From contig NZ_JAUHTQ010000005.1 in assembly GCF_030418165.1 (NCBI RefSeq), positions 1-64,000 of the forward strand: a stretch of 64,000 nt of DNA, given 5' to 3'. Position 1 is the first letter of the stretch. The number at the start of each line of letters is the position of its first letter. The DNA comes from Ureibacillus aquaedulcis. Lineage in GTDB: Bacteria > Bacillota > Bacilli > Bacillales_A > Planococcaceae. Shown piece by piece: positions 18,421 to 27,598 of this stretch. Under the pieces are notes generated by a model. It ran no database searches. It worked only from the letters and a program-made list of their open reading frames with translations, and was not told the DNA's origin. The position numbers and the translations under genes were made by a program.

Positions 18421-19056
18421 TCACCTCTTAAATTTCATATAGATTAAGACACCAGCATTGAATAAAAAGAATAGTAAAATAAACGGTAAAGACAATAAAT
18501 ACCCGAAGAACGATACGTATGGTTGCGAATAATACATTAACAGTGTTCCAATTAACCAACTAAGTAAAAGAGCAAAAAATAAACTTAGCTCAGAAACATG
18601 TTCATTGAAATAATAAAAAATGGCCACAAGAATCATATAAAAAATTAGATTCATTAAAGTGTAGAAGTTTCGATCTTGCAAAAATTGAATGAATTCAAAT
18701 ATAACGGAAGCCATTAAAACAACAGGCAACAGGATACTAATAAATGCGGAGAGCTTCACCTTTTTCCGCTTCAAAATCAACAGCAAAATACTTCCGATAA
18801 TGGCAAGATAAAAGGAAGCAGAGTTAGCTGGATAGGCTAAAACAGCAAGCGGATCTTTTATAAAGACCGAGAAATTCAAGATTACTTTCCCTACCCACAT
18901 AAACATCACAAAATTTATAAAAAAATTAAAGACTTCTTCCATTTGCTTTTTCTTTTCTTCTTTACTTGCCGGCATCATCCAATAATAAAGCAATAATCCT
19001 GCGACAATACTGAACAATAACGCAGCTAGTGATATGAATTTTGCAACCGTAGCCAT
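18421..19056 (-). CDS. Membrane protein of unknown function, first gene of the ccdA operon
   Basis: A 211-residue protein, almost entirely hydrophobic, with about six membrane helices and a short charged loop (ASKEEKKKQMEE, about 31-42). No family was recognised. It starts at ATG after GGGGGG and ends 4 bp before ccdA, so it is co-expressed with ccdA and the ResA-like gene. A role in the same thiol-redox or cytochrome maturation pathway is an inference from position only. No conserved Cys pair is visible in the membrane segments. Confidence 0.75.
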   Translation of the reverse strand: MATVAKFISLAALLFSIVAGLLLYYWMMPASKEEKKKQMEEVFNFFINFVMFMWVGKVILNFSVFIKDPLAVLAYPANSASFYLAIIGSILLLILKRKKVKLSAFISILLPVVLMASVIFEFIQFLQDRNFYTLMNLIFYMILVAIFYYFNEHVSELSLFFALLLSWLIGTLLMYYSQPYVSFFGYLLSLPFILLFFLFNAGVLIYMKFKR

Positions 19057-19106
19057 TTGTCACCCCCCATACACAAAATAGACTTAAGTAGAGAACACGC
19101 CCTCAT

Positions 19107-19709
19107 CTATTCCATTGGTTTTTGTCCGATGAATTGAATGACATGGGATAGGCCATTATGCAGATCTCCCTCATTACGTTCGACTTCGCCCATAAAAAAA
19201 TGTTTAATATGCCAATCACTAAAGGTCTCCAGAATTTCTTCAGGTCTGTATAAAAACTCTAATTCTCTTGGTCCTCCACTTTTGTATGGAATTTGTTTCG
19301 TCGAGTAAACTTCACTTATATAATAACCACCTGGTTTTACGGCTGCCTTTACTCCCAAAAGTGTTTTGGAGCGTAATTCCTCTGGAAAATGCCCAAAAAT
19401 ACAAACAATTTCATCCCAGTTGTCTTTTTCCCAGTTAGCTTCATTCAAGTCCACAAGAACCGTGTTAACATGTACATTGCGTTCTTCTGCGAGCTTTTTC
19501 GCTTTTTCCAATCCTGATTCTGCATAGTCCCATGCCGTCACATCCATTCCTTGTTGCGCCAAGAAAACAGCATTACGTCCTTCTCCTTCTGCAATGGCCA
19601 GAGCTTTACCAGTTAATTGCAGTTTTAGTTGGGCCTCTTCCAGAAAAAGATTCGGTTTTTTTCCATACACATAGTCCTCACCCTGAAAACGGGAATGCCA
19701 AAAATTCAT
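19107..19709 (-). CDS. TehB-like class I SAM-dependent methyltransferase
   Basis: A 201-residue methyltransferase resembling the TehB/thiol-methyltransferase group. The N-terminal WHSRFQGEDYVYGKKPN is typical. The degenerate SAM motif I is ALAIAEGEGRNAVFLA (about 37-52), followed by DVTAWDYAESGLEKA. Many relatives sit in CstR/CsoR-controlled sulfur or copper operons. Here a CsoR/CstR-like palindrome lies about 100 bp upstream, fitting a role in detoxifying sulfur or metalloid species (inference). ATG 19709 has AAAGGA upstream; the in-frame TTG at 19715 is the alternative. Confidence 0.8.
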   Translation of the reverse strand: MNFWHSRFQGEDYVYGKKPNLFLEEAQLKLQLTGKALAIAEGEGRNAVFLAQQGMDVTAWDYAESGLEKAKKLAEERNVHVNTVLVDLNEANWEKDNWDEIVCIFGHFPEELRSKTLLGVKAAVKPGGYYISEVYSTKQIPYKSGGPRELEFLYRPEEILETFSDWHIKHFFMGEVERNEGDLHNGLSHVIQFIGQKPME

Positions 19710-19810
19710 TATCAAACATCCTTTCTAATTTTTAACTGTTTTACCGAAAAACTATTATTGAAGATAACAATCAATTCTATAGTTAAATTTATAATATCAA
19801 ACATTAGCAA

Positions 19811-19828
19811 TATACCCATATAGGTATA
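19811..19828. promoter_or_regulatory. CsoR/CstR-like operator palindrome 1
   Basis: TATACCCATATAGGTATA is an almost perfect palindrome of the ATACC-N-GGTAT type bound by CsoR-family copper or persulfide repressors. It lies just upstream of the predicted promoter for the TehB-like methyltransferase gene. Confidence 0.5.
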
Positions 19829-19870
19829 TAAAAATACAAAAAAATAATCTATGGATGTAATTCCCAAAAC

Positions 19871-19886
19871 ATACCTATGTGGGTAT
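19871..19886. promoter_or_regulatory. CsoR/CstR-like operator palindrome 2
   Basis: ATACCTATGTGGGTAT matches the first palindrome at 15 of 16 positions when reverse-complemented and lies 44 bp further from the gene. Two such sites suggest paired operators. No CsoR/CstR gene is present nearby. Confidence 0.45.
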
Positions 19887-19988
19887 CTTAAAGGATGAAG
19901 ACAGCCTTGTCAACTCTTTATGCTATATCTTTTCCTGCAATCCCCATAATGATGTCATGCGGTGGCAATGCTGCAAACACTTTACAAT

Positions 19989-20030
19989 AAAGTTCAATTT
20001 CCTAAAACGAGTTTCAAGAAATTGAACTTT
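19989..20030. repeat. Perfect 13-bp inverted repeat in a gene-free gap
   Basis: AAAGTTCAATTTC (19989-20001) and GAAATTGAACTTT (20018-20030) are perfectly complementary. No T-run follows on either strand, so it is not a standard terminator. It lies downstream of the DinB gene. Confidence 0.6.
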
Positions 20031-20097
20031 AATATTATCTACACAAATAGGAACTTGTTTGCTTTTAAGGTTAAATACTAGATCCTCGTATTATTTT

Positions 20098-20562
20098 TTA
20101 TTCAGCTACACGATTTGCTTTTTTTAGTCCTTTAATCGCTCCTAAATGCATTCCTTCATGATAGGTAGTGAAATTTAGGATTTCCCCGACAGTTGATAGT
20201 GTTTTAAAAGCTTTTTCCGCCTGTTCCTCCAGCTGTCCTGCTAAAGCTTTCTGCAATCTTGCAGGCTGCTCTTCAAGAAGTTGTTTCAGCTCATGAAGTG
20301 TAGGTACCTCGGCTGGCCAATCAGCAGGTTTTGTTCCCGGAGCAAATAGTTTAAAATAATGAGCTGGTGTTTCAATGACTTTGCCTCCGAATTGCGAAAT
20401 CAACCCATTTTGCACTGTATAGATATGGCCTAAATTCCAACGGATTGAATTGCTGAACCCGGCTGGCACTAAATCAGCCTGTTCTTCTGTTAGATTTGTC
20501 ATTTCATTCAACGTGTTTTGCCTCACTAAATTAATTTGCTGAAAAATCATTTCTTCCTTCAC
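20098..20562 (-). CDS. DinB-family protein
   Basis: A 154-residue four-helix-bundle protein of the DinB/YfiT-like metal-binding family. The usual metal-ligand histidines are seen: RWNLGHIYTVQN (about 47) and FTTYHEGMHLGAIKGLKK (about 136-150). The family includes thiol (bacillithiol) transferases and uncharacterised members. No SOS box was looked for beyond inspection. GTG 20562 begins the frame; ATG 20550 with AAGGA 4 nt upstream is an alternative start that would shorten it by four residues. Confidence 0.82.
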   Translation of the reverse strand: MKEEMIFQQINLVRQNTLNEMTNLTEEQADLVPAGFSNSIRWNLGHIYTVQNGLISQFGGKVIETPAHYFKLFAPGTKPADWPAEVPTLHELKQLLEEQPARLQKALAGQLEEQAEKAFKTLSTVGEILNFTTYHEGMHLGAIKGLKKANRVAE

Positions 20563-20664
20563 CCATCCATCAACCCTTTCCTCAATCTACTAAAATTATA
20601 AGCTATTGCCATATCGTTACCTAACATTATGCTTTTGGTATGTTGACCCATACAATTATTGAGT

Positions 20665-20733
20665 TTAATTCTTCATTTTGTAGCCAAGCTTCTCATAAAG
20701 TAAAATAGCAGCTGTTTTGCTTTGATTGCTTCA
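20665..20733 (-). pseudogene. C-terminal remnant of a GNAT acetyltransferase
   Basis: On the minus strand an open stretch of about 21 codons ends in SKTAAILLYEKLGYKMKN then stop. This is the typical C-terminal A-x-LYEKLGY motif of GNAT enzymes. A stop codon precedes it in frame and no start or upstream domain is present. The rest of the gene appears lost. The remainder of the 20563-20918 gap shows no intact gene. Confidence 0.5.
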
Positions 20734-20918
20734 AGGGAATATTACCTTATGCCAGCTTAGTAGACTTGAGAACAAATTTTACTTTAATGGAGCTCGTATC
20801 CATACTCTCATCTCTCTGGCAGATGAAGCGTTTACACTGCTCCCCATTTTTCAGGTATTATTTATTAGAAGGATAAAATTTGTCCCAGTTAAGATTTTAT
20901 AATTTGGAGGTTTCATTG

Positions 20919-22658
20919 ATGAAAAAACTTATGAATCAAGCAGAAAATTTAGTAATGGAAATGTGCCACGGTCTTGTGCTTGCACATCCGGAACTTCAAT
21001 TAAACGAAAAATATAAAGTAATTTCAAGACGCCATGCTAAAAATAATAAAGTGAGTTTAATTAGCGGAGGTGGAAGTGGTCACGAACCGGCGCATGCAGG
21101 CTTTGTAGGCTCAGGTATGCTGGATGGCGCTGTTTGCGGGGATATCTTTGCATCCCCTTCCCAAATTCAGGTCTATCAAGCGATTAAACAAGTAGCGACT
21201 GAGCAGGGAGTTTTAATGATTATTAAAAACTACTCAGGCGACATGATGAATTTTAAAAACGGTGCAGCGCTTGCTGCTGAAGACGGCATTTTAGTAGATT
21301 ACGTAAAAGTCGACGACGACATTGCCGTTGAAGATAGTTTATATACGGTTGGACGACGTGGCGTTGCGGGTACTGTGTTTATTCATAAAATTGCCGGGGC
21401 CGCTGCCGAGCTTGGATTTGATCTTGCCACGGTCAAGAAAATTGCGGAAAAAGCGGTCGCGCAAGTTCGAAGCATCGGTTTTGCGCTTACGTCTTGTACC
21501 GTTCCAGCAAAAGGAACACCCACATTCGCATTAGAGGAAGACGAAATGGAATACGGTGTTGGTATTCATGGTGAGCCTGGTATTCGCCGTGAAAAAATGA
21601 TAAGTGCCGATGCGTTGGCTGATCGAATGGTAAACGACTTATTAAAGGATTTAGGCGAAGTAAATGAAGTAGCTCTATTAGTCAATGGCTTTGGTTCAAC
21701 CCCACTTCAGGAGCTTTATGTATTTAACAATAGTGTCATTCGCGTTCTTTTTGAAAGAGGCATCCACGTTCACCGTACATTTGTCGGCAACTATATGACA
21801 AGTATCGATATGGCTGGTGCTTCCTTATCGATTTTAAAATTAGATGATGAGCTTAAACAATATCTAGATGCCCCTGCTTCTACACCCGCATTAAAAGTAG
21901 AAGGTGAAGCAGTACCGATTCAAATGGTAAATTCGAATGAAACAACCGAAGAAGCCGCCCCTTCATTTAAAGTTGAAACGAAGAAAGAGTTTGCCAAAAT
22001 CAAGAACGAACAATTTACTCTAGAGAACTTGCACTATTACATCGATAAAATGAGCGAGGTAATTATTGAAAACGAAGTGCCTTTCTGTGAGCTTGATGCC
22101 CATGCAGGCGATGGCGATTTCGGAATGAGTATCGCAAAAGGCTTTAAACAACTTAAACGCGAATGGTCCGAGCTTACCCAAACAACTTCGATGAGTGAGT
22201 TCTTATCAAATTGTTCGATGATCATCATGGAGCATTGCGGGGGAGCATCCGGGCCAATATGGGGCTCTGCTTTCCGGGCTGCAGGAAAGTCGGTTGAAGG
22301 AAAAGACTATTTAACGGTTGCAGATTTTGCAGCAATGCTGCAAGCCGCTGTGGAAGGAATTCAAACAATTGGTGAACGTTCATTCGGCCGAGGTGCGGTT
22401 GTCGGTGATAAAACATTAATTGATGCGCTCGTACCATGTACGGATGCTTGGCATGATGCTGCAAACGAAGGTGCTACATTTGCCGATAGCTTCACTCGTG
22501 GTGCAGAAGCAGCTGTTAAAGGCGCCGAGGCTACAAAAGAGATTGTTGCCCGAATGGGACGCGCGGGCACTGTCGGCGAGCGAAGCCTAGGTTACCCTGA
22601 CGCAGGTGCGTACGGACTGGGTGTTATATTCACTGCCTTGGCGGAAGATGCTAAGTAA
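20919..22658 (+). CDS. ATP-dependent dihydroxyacetone kinase (DhaK-DhaL fusion)
   Basis: A 579-residue single-chain kinase that phosphorylates dihydroxyacetone with ATP. The N-terminal half is DhaK-like: SGGGSGHEPAHAG (about 50-62) and the substrate-binding histidine region GIHGEPG (about 219-225). The C-terminal half is DhaL-like: the nucleotide/Mg site HAGDGDFG (about 390), then GGASGPIWGSAF and the distal DAGAYGLG. Because DhaK and DhaL are fused and no DhaM/PTS gene is adjacent, the ATP-dependent (Citrobacter/eukaryote-type) mechanism is implied. The start is ATG 20919, with GGAGG at 20906-20910. A strong terminator follows. Single-gene unit. Confidence 0.9.
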   Translation: MKKLMNQAENLVMEMCHGLVLAHPELQLNEKYKVISRRHAKNNKVSLISGGGSGHEPAHAGFVGSGMLDGAVCGDIFASPSQIQVYQAIKQVATEQGVLMIIKNYSGDMMNFKNGAALAAEDGILVDYVKVDDDIAVEDSLYTVGRRGVAGTVFIHKIAGAAAELGFDLATVKKIAEKAVAQVRSIGFALTSCTVPAKGTPTFALEEDEMEYGVGIHGEPGIRREKMISADALADRMVNDLLKDLGEVNEVALLVNGFGSTPLQELYVFNNSVIRVLFERGIHVHRTFVGNYMTSIDMAGASLSILKLDDELKQYLDAPASTPALKVEGEAVPIQMVNSNETTEEAAPSFKVETKKEFAKIKNEQFTLENLHYYIDKMSEVIIENEVPFCELDAHAGDGDFGMSIAKGFKQLKREWSELTQTTSMSEFLSNCSMIIMEHCGGASGPIWGSAFRAAGKSVEGKDYLTVADFAAMLQAAVEGIQTIGERSFGRGAVVGDKTLIDALVPCTDAWHDAANEGATFADSFTRGAEAAVKGAEATKEIVARMGRAGTVGERSLGYPDAGAYGLGVIFTALAEDAK

Positions 22659-22722
22659 TTCGATAAAACACTGATTCTTATATCGAACTAACTGTTACCG
22701 AATTTATATAGAGAATCTAAAA

Positions 22723-22762
22723 CTAAAGCCTGCTCAACTGTTATGCTGAGCAGGCTTAGTTT
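22723..22762. terminator. Terminator after dihydroxyacetone kinase
   Basis: A perfect 10-bp stem, AGCCTGCTCA/TGAGCAGGCT (22727-22756), is followed by TAGTTTT, 65 bp after the stop codon. Confidence 0.85.
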
Positions 22763-22856
22763 TATGTAAAATTTGATAGGTTTCATCATGATTATTAACT
22801 TGGTTATTCTGCTATCAACTTATTTGGATAGACGATTATATCAAGTTCTTTATTCT

Positions 22857-24305
22857 TCATGGGAGGCAGTCAGCAAGCAGTTGTATTCCCCTCTCAATCT
22901 CCTCAATCGATAATCCTCCAAATCCCAACATGATATAGGAGTACCCTTCAGAGTTTGGGTTAAGCCAGAATTTTAGCGGAGAATAAACCTTGACTCCGTT
23001 CTGCAACCCCTTTTCAATTAGCTCGATATTCGAACCATCCTTCAGTTTCAATAAGATATGCAAACCAGACTTTTCTCCAATTATCTTCACCTTGGTGCCC
23101 ATGTTTTGTTCGATACTCTTCAGCAAAGCCTGATGCTTTCTTTGATAAAGCTTGCGCATTCTTCGAATATGCCTTTCGAATTCCCCCGATTGCATGAACA
23201 AGGCGATAGCCCTCTGAATAATCGGGGAGACGGATTGGTTATAATCTGCAAATTTACGTGAGTAATGAGGGATTAGTGAAGGTGGAAGCACTATATAACT
23301 TAATCGGACTGAAGGAAGAAATGATTTGGAAAATGTACCCAAGTAAATTACCTTTTCCTCTTCATCCAAGGATTTCAGTGAAGGAATCGGCTGTCCCCGG
23401 TAACGAAATTCGCCGTCATAATCATCCTCAATAATATATCCCCCTGTTTCATAAGCCCATTTTAGCAATCGCAACCTTTTTGAAATGGGCAAAACCATAC
23501 CAAATGGAAATTGGTGAGAAGGTGTTACATATACGGCTTTTGCCGCACTCGATTGAATGTGTACTATCGACACTCCGTCCTTTTCAAGAGGCACAGGCTC
23601 TATATAACATCCCTGGTCTATAAAGACAGAACGTACCCCACTATATCCCGGCTCTTCCATAGCAACGATTTTTTCTTGTAGTTCCAATAGACGGCAAATC
23701 AAAGACACGGAAGTTTGTGTTCCAGACGTTATGAGTATCTGATCTGGAGAACAGCGCACCCCTCTGGATTCCAGTAAATGGTTTGAAATTTCACGTCTTA
23801 ATTTAAACTCACCTTGTTTTTCACTGTACTCATATAACCAATTGTTCTCCCAATCCATAGCGTCCGACAGACATTTCTTCCACTGTTTCAAAGGGAATTT
23901 GTGAAGATCGACATTTCCATATTCAAAATCTACAACCACATTGCTTGAACTCTTACATTCCGGCAGATTCAGATATTCCACCTCTTTGGTATGTAGTAAA
24001 GGTTTTTCAATCTCGGCTACCCATATTCCACTTTTAGGGACACTCTCAAGATAGCCCTCTGATTGCAGCTGCTGATACGCTGCCTCAATCGTGTTCCGAC
24101 TGACTTTCAAATGAGTCTTTAGCTGGCGAATAGAGGGCATCTTCATTCCCGGCAATAGCCTTCCTTCTTCAATTTCCTTCTTGATCCAGTGATACAATTG
24201 ACTGTATAACGGCTCCTGAAGCTCCTTTTGTAAAAATGGGGTAAGTTCCACTGATAACCCTCCATCTGTCCCTATTAAACTTTTAAATTCTGTCACTTTT
24301 TTCAT
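22857..24305 (-). CDS. MocR/PdxR-type regulator (GntR HTH fused to aminotransferase fold)
   Basis: A 482-residue regulator. The N-terminal GntR winged helix (LYHWIKKEIEEGRLLPGMKMPSIRQL..., about 35-95) is joined to a fold-type I aminotransferase domain. That domain has the PLP pocket motifs YVTPSHQFP, IEDDYDGEF and the Schiff-base lysine region GTFSKSFLPSVRLSY (about 320). Such proteins bind DNA and sense PLP or an amino compound. It is divergent from the flavin-binding gene that starts 53 bp away, so that gene is its likely target. Start ATG 24305, with AGGA upstream; a TTG six bases earlier is possible. Confidence 0.88.
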   Translation of the reverse strand: MKKVTEFKSLIGTDGGLSVELTPFLQKELQEPLYSQLYHWIKKEIEEGRLLPGMKMPSIRQLKTHLKVSRNTIEAAYQQLQSEGYLESVPKSGIWVAEIEKPLLHTKEVEYLNLPECKSSSNVVVDFEYGNVDLHKFPLKQWKKCLSDAMDWENNWLYEYSEKQGEFKLRREISNHLLESRGVRCSPDQILITSGTQTSVSLICRLLELQEKIVAMEEPGYSGVRSVFIDQGCYIEPVPLEKDGVSIVHIQSSAAKAVYVTPSHQFPFGMVLPISKRLRLLKWAYETGGYIIEDDYDGEFRYRGQPIPSLKSLDEEEKVIYLGTFSKSFLPSVRLSYIVLPPSLIPHYSRKFADYNQSVSPIIQRAIALFMQSGEFERHIRRMRKLYQRKHQALLKSIEQNMGTKVKIIGEKSGLHILLKLKDGSNIELIEKGLQNGVKVYSPLKFWLNPNSEGYSYIMLGFGGLSIEEIERGIQLLADCLP

Positions 24306-24358
24306 GTACAAAATTTTCCTAAAATGATTTTATCATATAACAAAGGATGGGATAAATA

Positions 24359-24904
24359 ATGCATACAATCCGTCAAGAAAAATTAAATTGTACTGATGCT
24401 AAGCGTATAGATGAGTTTTTAGTCGATGCACGGACAGGTTATCTTGGACTAACAGATGGAGAGCTTCCTTATGTGGTACCTTTGAATTTTATCTGGATGA
24501 ATGAAGCTTTGTATTTTCATGGAGCTGCGCATGGGAGAAAAATAAATTTAATTCAAGCAAATCCAAATTGTTGTTTCACGGTCTCTGAAGATTACGGTAC
24601 TATGGTAAGTCCTATACCTGCCAAAACAGATACAGCTTATATGAGTGTAATGTTGTTCGGAGTACTAGAAACAGTCAGTGATATAAACGAAGCTACCTCA
24701 GCAATGCAAGGCATGTTGGATAAGTATGTACCTGGCTACTACGATAAAAGCCTTTCCCAAACCCATATTGAGAAATACCGCTCATCTCTGGGTAGTCATA
24801 CAGTTATTTTTAAACTTACTCCCAGCGTCCGAACAGCTAAAGAAAATCAATTAAAGCCGGAAATGTCTTTCTACCCAGGCAGGAAGTTTGAGATGGATAT
24901 CTAG
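24359..24904 (+). CDS. Pyridoxamine 5'-phosphate oxidase-like flavin protein (NimA-type)
   Basis: A 181-residue FMN-binding split-barrel protein. It has the family N-terminus ([42 protein letters not shown]) and the conserved VxxGxxxxV strand MLFGVLETV. It resembles the pyridoxamine 5'-phosphate oxidase-like/5-nitroimidazole-resistance (Nim) group rather than true PdxH. The reaction is probably a flavin- or F420-type redox step. It is divergently paired with the MocR regulator across a 53-bp gap that must hold both promoters and the operator. Confidence 0.82.
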   Translation: MHTIRQEKLNCTDAKRIDEFLVDARTGYLGLTDGELPYVVPLNFIWMNEALYFHGAAHGRKINLIQANPNCCFTVSEDYGTMVSPIPAKTDTAYMSVMLFGVLETVSDINEATSAMQGMLDKYVPGYYDKSLSQTHIEKYRSSLGSHTVIFKLTPSVRTAKENQLKPEMSFYPGRKFEMDI

Positions 24905-25123
24905 GATTTTTGTAATCCAGATAGCATTGCCAACCATTTAGTTCTGCTAGCAGCATGATTCTTATATAATAAGTTTAATAAGGAACCAATACTAAATTAT
25001 AGATTATATACAATTAAGTGTGTGAATTTAGAAGAAAGAAATTGTGATAAATCATTGTTTAAATTCATAGAATCTACTACCACATGTATGTAATGCTGGA
25101 ATATTATAAATGGAGGAAAATAT

Positions 25124-25444
25124 ATGATATTAGAACAATATGTTGCTCTATTAAACAAAAGTGATTTTGAAGGAATTTCAAACTTATTTACTGTAGACTG
25201 TCGAATAGATGATGGTGCTGCAAGAACACTAAATGCACCAGATCTGGTTGCGAGTGGAAGAGAGAACCTAAAAGAAGCTTTTAAACTAGCTTTAGAGAAT
25301 AGTCAATTGCGTGCAGAGGTTGTAAAATTGAACCCAAATTCGATGGAATATGATTGTTATGTGGGAGATATTAAACTTGAATGTATTGGCTGTGCCACTT
25401 TTAAAGATGGACTAATCGACGAGTACATTGTACGTCAAAGATAA
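25124..25444 (+). CDS. SnoaL/NTF2-like small protein
   Basis: A 106-residue protein with the cone-shaped NTF2-like layout: an N-terminal helix (EQYVALLNKSDFEGISNLFTVDCRI) and then three strand segments ending in FKDGLIDEYIVRQR. The family contains isomerases, polyketide cyclases and many unknowns; no function can be given. GGAGG 8 nt before the ATG and a strong terminator support the gene. It stands alone. Confidence 0.75.
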   Translation: MILEQYVALLNKSDFEGISNLFTVDCRIDDGAARTLNAPDLVASGRENLKEAFKLALENSQLRAEVVKLNPNSMEYDCYVGDIKLECIGCATFKDGLIDEYIVRQR

Positions 25445-25468
25445 TTTTTAATTAGAAAATAGAAAATG

Positions 25469-25500
25469 ACCGCCTTCCGTAATTGGAAGGCGGTTTTTAT
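25469..25500 (+). terminator. Terminator after the SnoaL-like gene
   Basis: A perfect 10-bp stem, ACCGCCTTCC/GGAAGGCGGT (25469-25494), is followed by TTTTAT. Confidence 0.88.
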
Positions 25501-25669
25501 ATACTCAAATACACTTTTAATGATAGCTTGTAGAATTTTTTATTGCTTTCAATATGCTGAAATCCAGTAACGATTTAACAATATCTGATGGTGAATTAAA
25601 GAAAGGAACTGTTGGACACAATCCTCGAATATAGAACCAGATCGAATTGGATTAAAAACGTTAATTACT

Positions 25670-26092
25670 TTATTCAGCAGGTATCTTTTCGCCATTAAGT
25701 ATTAGATTGTAAGTAATTTCTGCCTTGAGTGATGCCGACACTGCACAATATTTTTCCTCGCCTAAATGAATAGCTCGCCACACTTTTTTCGGTGTGACAT
25801 CGCCATCTACTACAAAGGTAATTGCGGCAGAGGTGAAGGCTGTTGGCATTTCTTCACGACGTTCCCCATCTACTGTTATTTCAATGTTTTTGATGTCATC
25901 CAAATGGGGTTTTAAAATCATTGTGACATCTATTCCGATACAGCCAGCTAATGATGCAAGCAACATTTCCGTTGGTGTTGCAGCCTTGCCTTCTCCACCA
26001 TAGTTCGCCGTTGCATCCATTGACATTGAATATCCAGTTGGTCCCACTGCTTCAAAAGCGCGACCACCCTGCCATTTTGCTTTAATTTGCAT
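25670..26092 (-). CDS. OsmC-family peroxiredoxin-like protein
   Basis: A 140-residue OsmC/Ohr-superfamily protein. The first conserved cysteine lies in LLASLAGCIGIDVTMIL (about residue 50) and the second in EEKYCAVSASL (about 112). These two cysteines detoxify organic hydroperoxides in characterised members. This one is closer to the YhfA/OsmC-like branch than to OhrA, judging by the cysteine context. ATG 26092 has AAGGA 10 nt upstream; a TTG three codons earlier overlaps the Shine-Dalgarno. It lies 85 bp after the ABC operon, same strand. Confidence 0.87.
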   Translation of the reverse strand: MQIKAKWQGGRAFEAVGPTGYSMSMDATANYGGEGKAATPTEMLLASLAGCIGIDVTMILKPHLDDIKNIEITVDGERREEMPTAFTSAAITFVVDGDVTPKKVWRAIHLGEEKYCAVSASLKAEITYNLILNGEKIPAE

Positions 26093-26177
26093 GTTGCTCA
26101 ATTCCTTCCTTGGTTTTAATCTATTAACCGCTTATAGAATATCTAGTATTTTCTAAGCATAGTCTTAAAATTTAAAT

Positions 26178-26924
26178 TTAAAATTCTGAAACCTGTCGTA
26201 AAAATTTCCGTGCTCTTTCTGTTTGCGGATTTTCAAAAAATGCAGTTGGTTTTGCATCTTCAACAATTACACCATCTGCCATAAATAGTATGCGATCTGC
26301 AACTTCTTTTGCGAACTTCATTTCATGTGTCACAATCACCATTGTCATACCATCTTCAGCTAAGTCCTTCATTACTTTCAAAACTTCTCCTACAAGCTCT
26401 GGATCTAGGGCTGATGTAGGTTCATCGAATAACATCAATTTAGGTTCCATTGCAAGAGCCCTTGCTATTGCAACACGTTGTTGTTGACCACCGGAAAGTT
26501 GTGAAGGGAATGACTTTTCTTTCTCAGCAAGTCCAACTTTAGCTAGCAAATCCGAAGAAATTTTATATGCGTCTTCTTTATTCATTTTTTTCACAACAAG
26601 TAAAGCTTCCATCACATTTTCTACAACAGTTTTATGTGGATACAAATTAAACTGTTGGAATACCATACCTGTTTCTTGTCTTATGGAGTGAATTTCTTTT
26701 AGTTGTACTTTTCTCGGTGACTGAGCATTAATAACATGACTATTAACGGTAATAGTGCCGCCCGTAATGGTTTCCAAACCATTAATACAACGTAGAAATG
26801 TACTTTTTCCTGATCCACTCGGTCCAACAACAGCAACGACCTGATGTGCTGGAATCGATATCGATATATTCTTGAGAACTTCGTTGGCTCCGAAGTTTTT
26901 TTGTAATTGATTAATGTCAATCAT
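26178..26924 (-). CDS. Polar amino acid ABC transporter, ATP-binding protein
   Basis: A 248-residue ATPase of the polar amino-acid uptake (PAAT) type. Walker [10 protein letters not shown] (about 34-42), Q-loop [11 protein letters not shown], signature LSGGQQQR (about 143), Walker [13 protein letters not shown] and the H-loop IVTHEM are all present. It powers import together with the permease and binding protein encoded directly upstream. The substrate is a polar amino acid or cystine; it cannot be narrowed from sequence. RBS GGGGG. It is the last gene of a four-gene operon with the TetR regulator. Confidence 0.93.
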   Translation of the reverse strand: MIDINQLQKNFGANEVLKNISISIPAHQVVAVVGPSGSGKSTFLRCINGLETITGGTITVNSHVINAQSPRKVQLKEIHSIRQETGMVFQQFNLYPHKTVVENVMEALLVVKKMNKEDAYKISSDLLAKVGLAEKEKSFPSQLSGGQQQRVAIARALAMEPKLMLFDEPTSALDPELVGEVLKVMKDLAEDGMTMVIVTHEMKFAKEVADRILFMADGVIVEDAKPTAFFENPQTERARKFLRQVSEF

Positions 26925-26939
26925 ACTATTCTGCCCCCT

Positions 26940-27581
26940 TTAGTATACGGATAAGCGTTTCTCAATTTTATGCAAAATAAATGTGAAGAACGTACTCATT
27001 AGCCAGTACATTACGGCAATCGCTAAATAAAATGGCATATATACATAATATTGAGATACTAGTAGTTGGGCAGAACGCATTAATTCTGTCACTGCAATAA
27101 CGGATACAAGCGATGTTTCTTTTAACATACCTACAAATGTATTTCCAAGGGGTGGTATAGCATATCGAATCGCCTGTGGAATAATAATTCGACTCATGGC
27201 TTGCCTTTCTGTCATGCCAGTTGCCAAGGCCGCTTCCGTTTGTCCTCTAGGCACTGATTGTATGGCACCACGGAAAGCCTCTGAAACATAAGCACCAATA
27301 TTAATACTAAGTGCAATATATGCAGCGGTTAATGGTCCGAATTCAATTCCATAATCAACTAAGCCGTAGTAAACGATGACAATTTGTACAAGTGGTGGTG
27401 TTCCTCGAATAATCGATACATATGCTTTTGCAATCATACGCAGGACGCGATTGCCCTTTATTCGGGCAATCGCAGTAAATAAGCCAATGATTAGTCCGAA
27501 GAACATTGACACCACTGTAATTAGTAATGTATAGTATGCTCCTTTCAATAAGAAAGAGAGATTTTCAATAACTAAATCCAT
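26940..27581 (-). CDS. Polar amino acid ABC transporter, permease
   Basis: A 213-residue inner-membrane permease of the HisM/GlnP type with about five helices. The conserved EAA-like loop is EAALATGMTERQAMSRIIIPQAIRYAIPPLGN (about 112-143), with YVSEAFRGAIQSVPRGQ before it. It works as a homodimer with the adjacent ATPase and lipoprotein. RBS AGGA. Only one permease gene is present, which fits a homodimeric system. Confidence 0.92.
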   Translation of the reverse strand: MDLVIENLSFLLKGAYYTLLITVVSMFFGLIIGLFTAIARIKGNRVLRMIAKAYVSIIRGTPPLVQIVIVYYGLVDYGIEFGPLTAAYIALSINIGAYVSEAFRGAIQSVPRGQTEAALATGMTERQAMSRIIIPQAIRYAIPPLGNTFVGMLKETSLVSVIAVTELMRSAQLLVSQYYVYMPFYLAIAVMYWLMSTFFTFILHKIEKRLSVY

Positions 27582-27598
27582 TATAGCTTCCTACTTTC

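Noticed and set aside
19901..19990. 31-codon plus-strand ORF after the second CsoR-like palindrome
   Set aside because: The purine-rich stretch touches the ATG, leaving no proper RBS spacing, and the peptide has no family likeness. It could be debris of a deleted gene.
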